From contig JAEZUY010000021.1 of assembly GCA_023420895.1 (NCBI GenBank), forward strand, positions 72,554 through 136,553: a stretch of 64,000 nucleotides of DNA, written 5' to 3'. The position numbers and the translations under genes were made by a program. The notes under the pieces are model-generated. The model did not search any database, had not been told where the DNA came from, and was given only the letters and a program-made list of their open reading frames with translations. Source of the stretch: Bacillota bacterium (lineage in GTDB: Bacteria; Bacillota; Clostridia; Tissierellales; Gottschalkiaceae). Every line of letters starts with the position of its first letter. Positions within the stretch are counted from its first letter, which is position 1. Below, in pieces: positions 63,399-64,000 of the stretch.

Positions 63399-64000
63399 GT
63401 GAGCGTTATTCTTATTACTGGTGCTAATCAAGGTATCGGGTACTTTTTAGCTGAAAAACTGCTTACCGAAAATCACAAAGTCATCGTTCTAGATAGAGAA
63501 ATTAATAATATGGAAAATATGCAAAAGCAGTATCCTGAAAACCTTCTTGTTTTTCAGACTGATGTGCGTGATAACGACAGTTTAATCCTTGCTGTCAAGA
63601 AATCACTTAAATTTTTTAAGAAAATTGATATTGTTGTACATAACGCCTGTAAATGTACTTTTAAAAGTATGGAAGAAAGTAAACTCGATGAATATCAGGA
63701 TGTTTTTGATGTAAATTATTATGGTGCTTTAAGGCTTAGTAAAGCTGTCATTCCTTATATGAAAAAACAAGGTTCAGGTAAAATTATCTTTACAAGCTCA
63801 CTCGTTGGAACTACTGGCTTCTTTAATATTTCACCCTATGCTTCAACTAAAGGAGCTCTAGAATCTCTTGCAAAATGCCTTAACCTTGAATATAAGGAAT
63901 ATGGAATCACTTTTCACATTGCCCATCCTCCACTGACAAAAACAGAATCTGCTTCTTCACTTCAAGTGCCGGACGAGTTTAAAACTGAAGCTAAAAAAGT
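63399..64000 (+). CDS. Short-chain dehydrogenase/reductase, partial at the right edge
   Basis: About 200 codons from GTG 63399 (AAGGAG ten bases upstream), 3' end beyond the window. Classical SDR: ITGANQGIG near 5-13, HNA (NAG position), catalytic Ser in FTSSLVG, and YASTK. Substrate not readable. Codon use differs sharply from the rest of the window: Ile is ATT or ATC with no ATA in the visible part, and GGT/GCT/CTT are frequent, which suggests recent horizontal transfer. Confidence 0.9.
   Translation, partial: MSVILITGANQGIGYFLAEKLLTENHKVIVLDREINNMENMQKQYPENLLVFQTDVRDNDSLILAVKKSLKFFKKIDIVVHNACKCTFKSMEESKLDEYQDVFDVNYYGALRLSKAVIPYMKKQGSGKIIFTSSLVGTTGFFNISPYASTKGALESLAKCLNLEYKEYGITFHIAHPPLTKTESASSLQVPDEFKTEAKK

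Noticed and set aside
1..64000. CRISPR arrays, tRNA and rRNA genes, IS elements
   Set aside because: No regularly spaced repeats, no cloverleaf or rRNA-like sequence, and no transposase was recognised in any frame.

Overview
The window is AT-rich, Arg is mostly AGA, Ile is very often ATA, and gene order is that of an anaerobic, Gram-positive Clostridia/Tissierellia-type bacterium: plsX-fabHKDG-acpP-fabF-rnc-smc, ylxM-ffh-rpsP-khpA-rimM-trmD-rplS-rbgA-rnhB, the MEP isoprenoid genes beside rpsB-tsf-pyrH-frr-uppS-cdsA, FabK instead of FabI, SLH surface proteins, acetate kinase and a DUF3787 small protein. I cannot name the species. No rRNA, tRNA, IS element or CRISPR array was seen.

Layout. 1-6780 (minus): pyrH, frr, a 63-aa unknown, uppS, cdsA, then dxr, rseP and the start of ispG. 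A lone plus-strand secreted or anchored protein (2970) sits between dxr and cdsA. 7033-12500: an accessory block separating pyrH from tsf: a haem-type membrane protein, two short-chain dehydrogenases (one with a frameshifted start), a membrane protein, a Rieske oxygenase and a nitroreductase. 12653-28549 (minus): tsf, rpsB, topA, dprA, comM, then ppi, yraN, deaD, rnhB, rbgA, rplS, trmD, rimM, khpA, rpsP, ffh, ylxM, with a plus-strand DUF3787 gene in between. 28877-39189: mixed singletons: DUF1836, anchored MsrAB, hemolysin III family, DUF2140-like, DUF503, ftsY, an SLH-PDZ-S41 protease, a TPP riboswitch with thiT, mscS, and an SLH-transglutaminase lipoprotein. 39321-51276 (minus): plsX through fabF, then rnc, a radical SAM protein and smc. 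51591-58380: a polysaccharide deacetylase lipoprotein, rpmF, yceD, ackA, tmcAL (plus), a coiled-coil protein, coaD and rsmD.

58511-63041 is a more AT-rich accessory island: a DUF262/DUF1524 (GmrSD-type) gene split by one in-frame TAA, and a DUF2075 helicase with a RecB-like nuclease domain. These are the best candidates for a defence system. A truncated dehydrogenase with foreign codon use follows at the right edge.

Regulation visible in sequence: a TPP riboswitch; structured leaders before rpsB, rplS and rnc; a TetR-type palindrome just downstream of the pyrH promoter; palindromes upstream of both SLH genes; and many hairpin terminators that delimit the transcripts.
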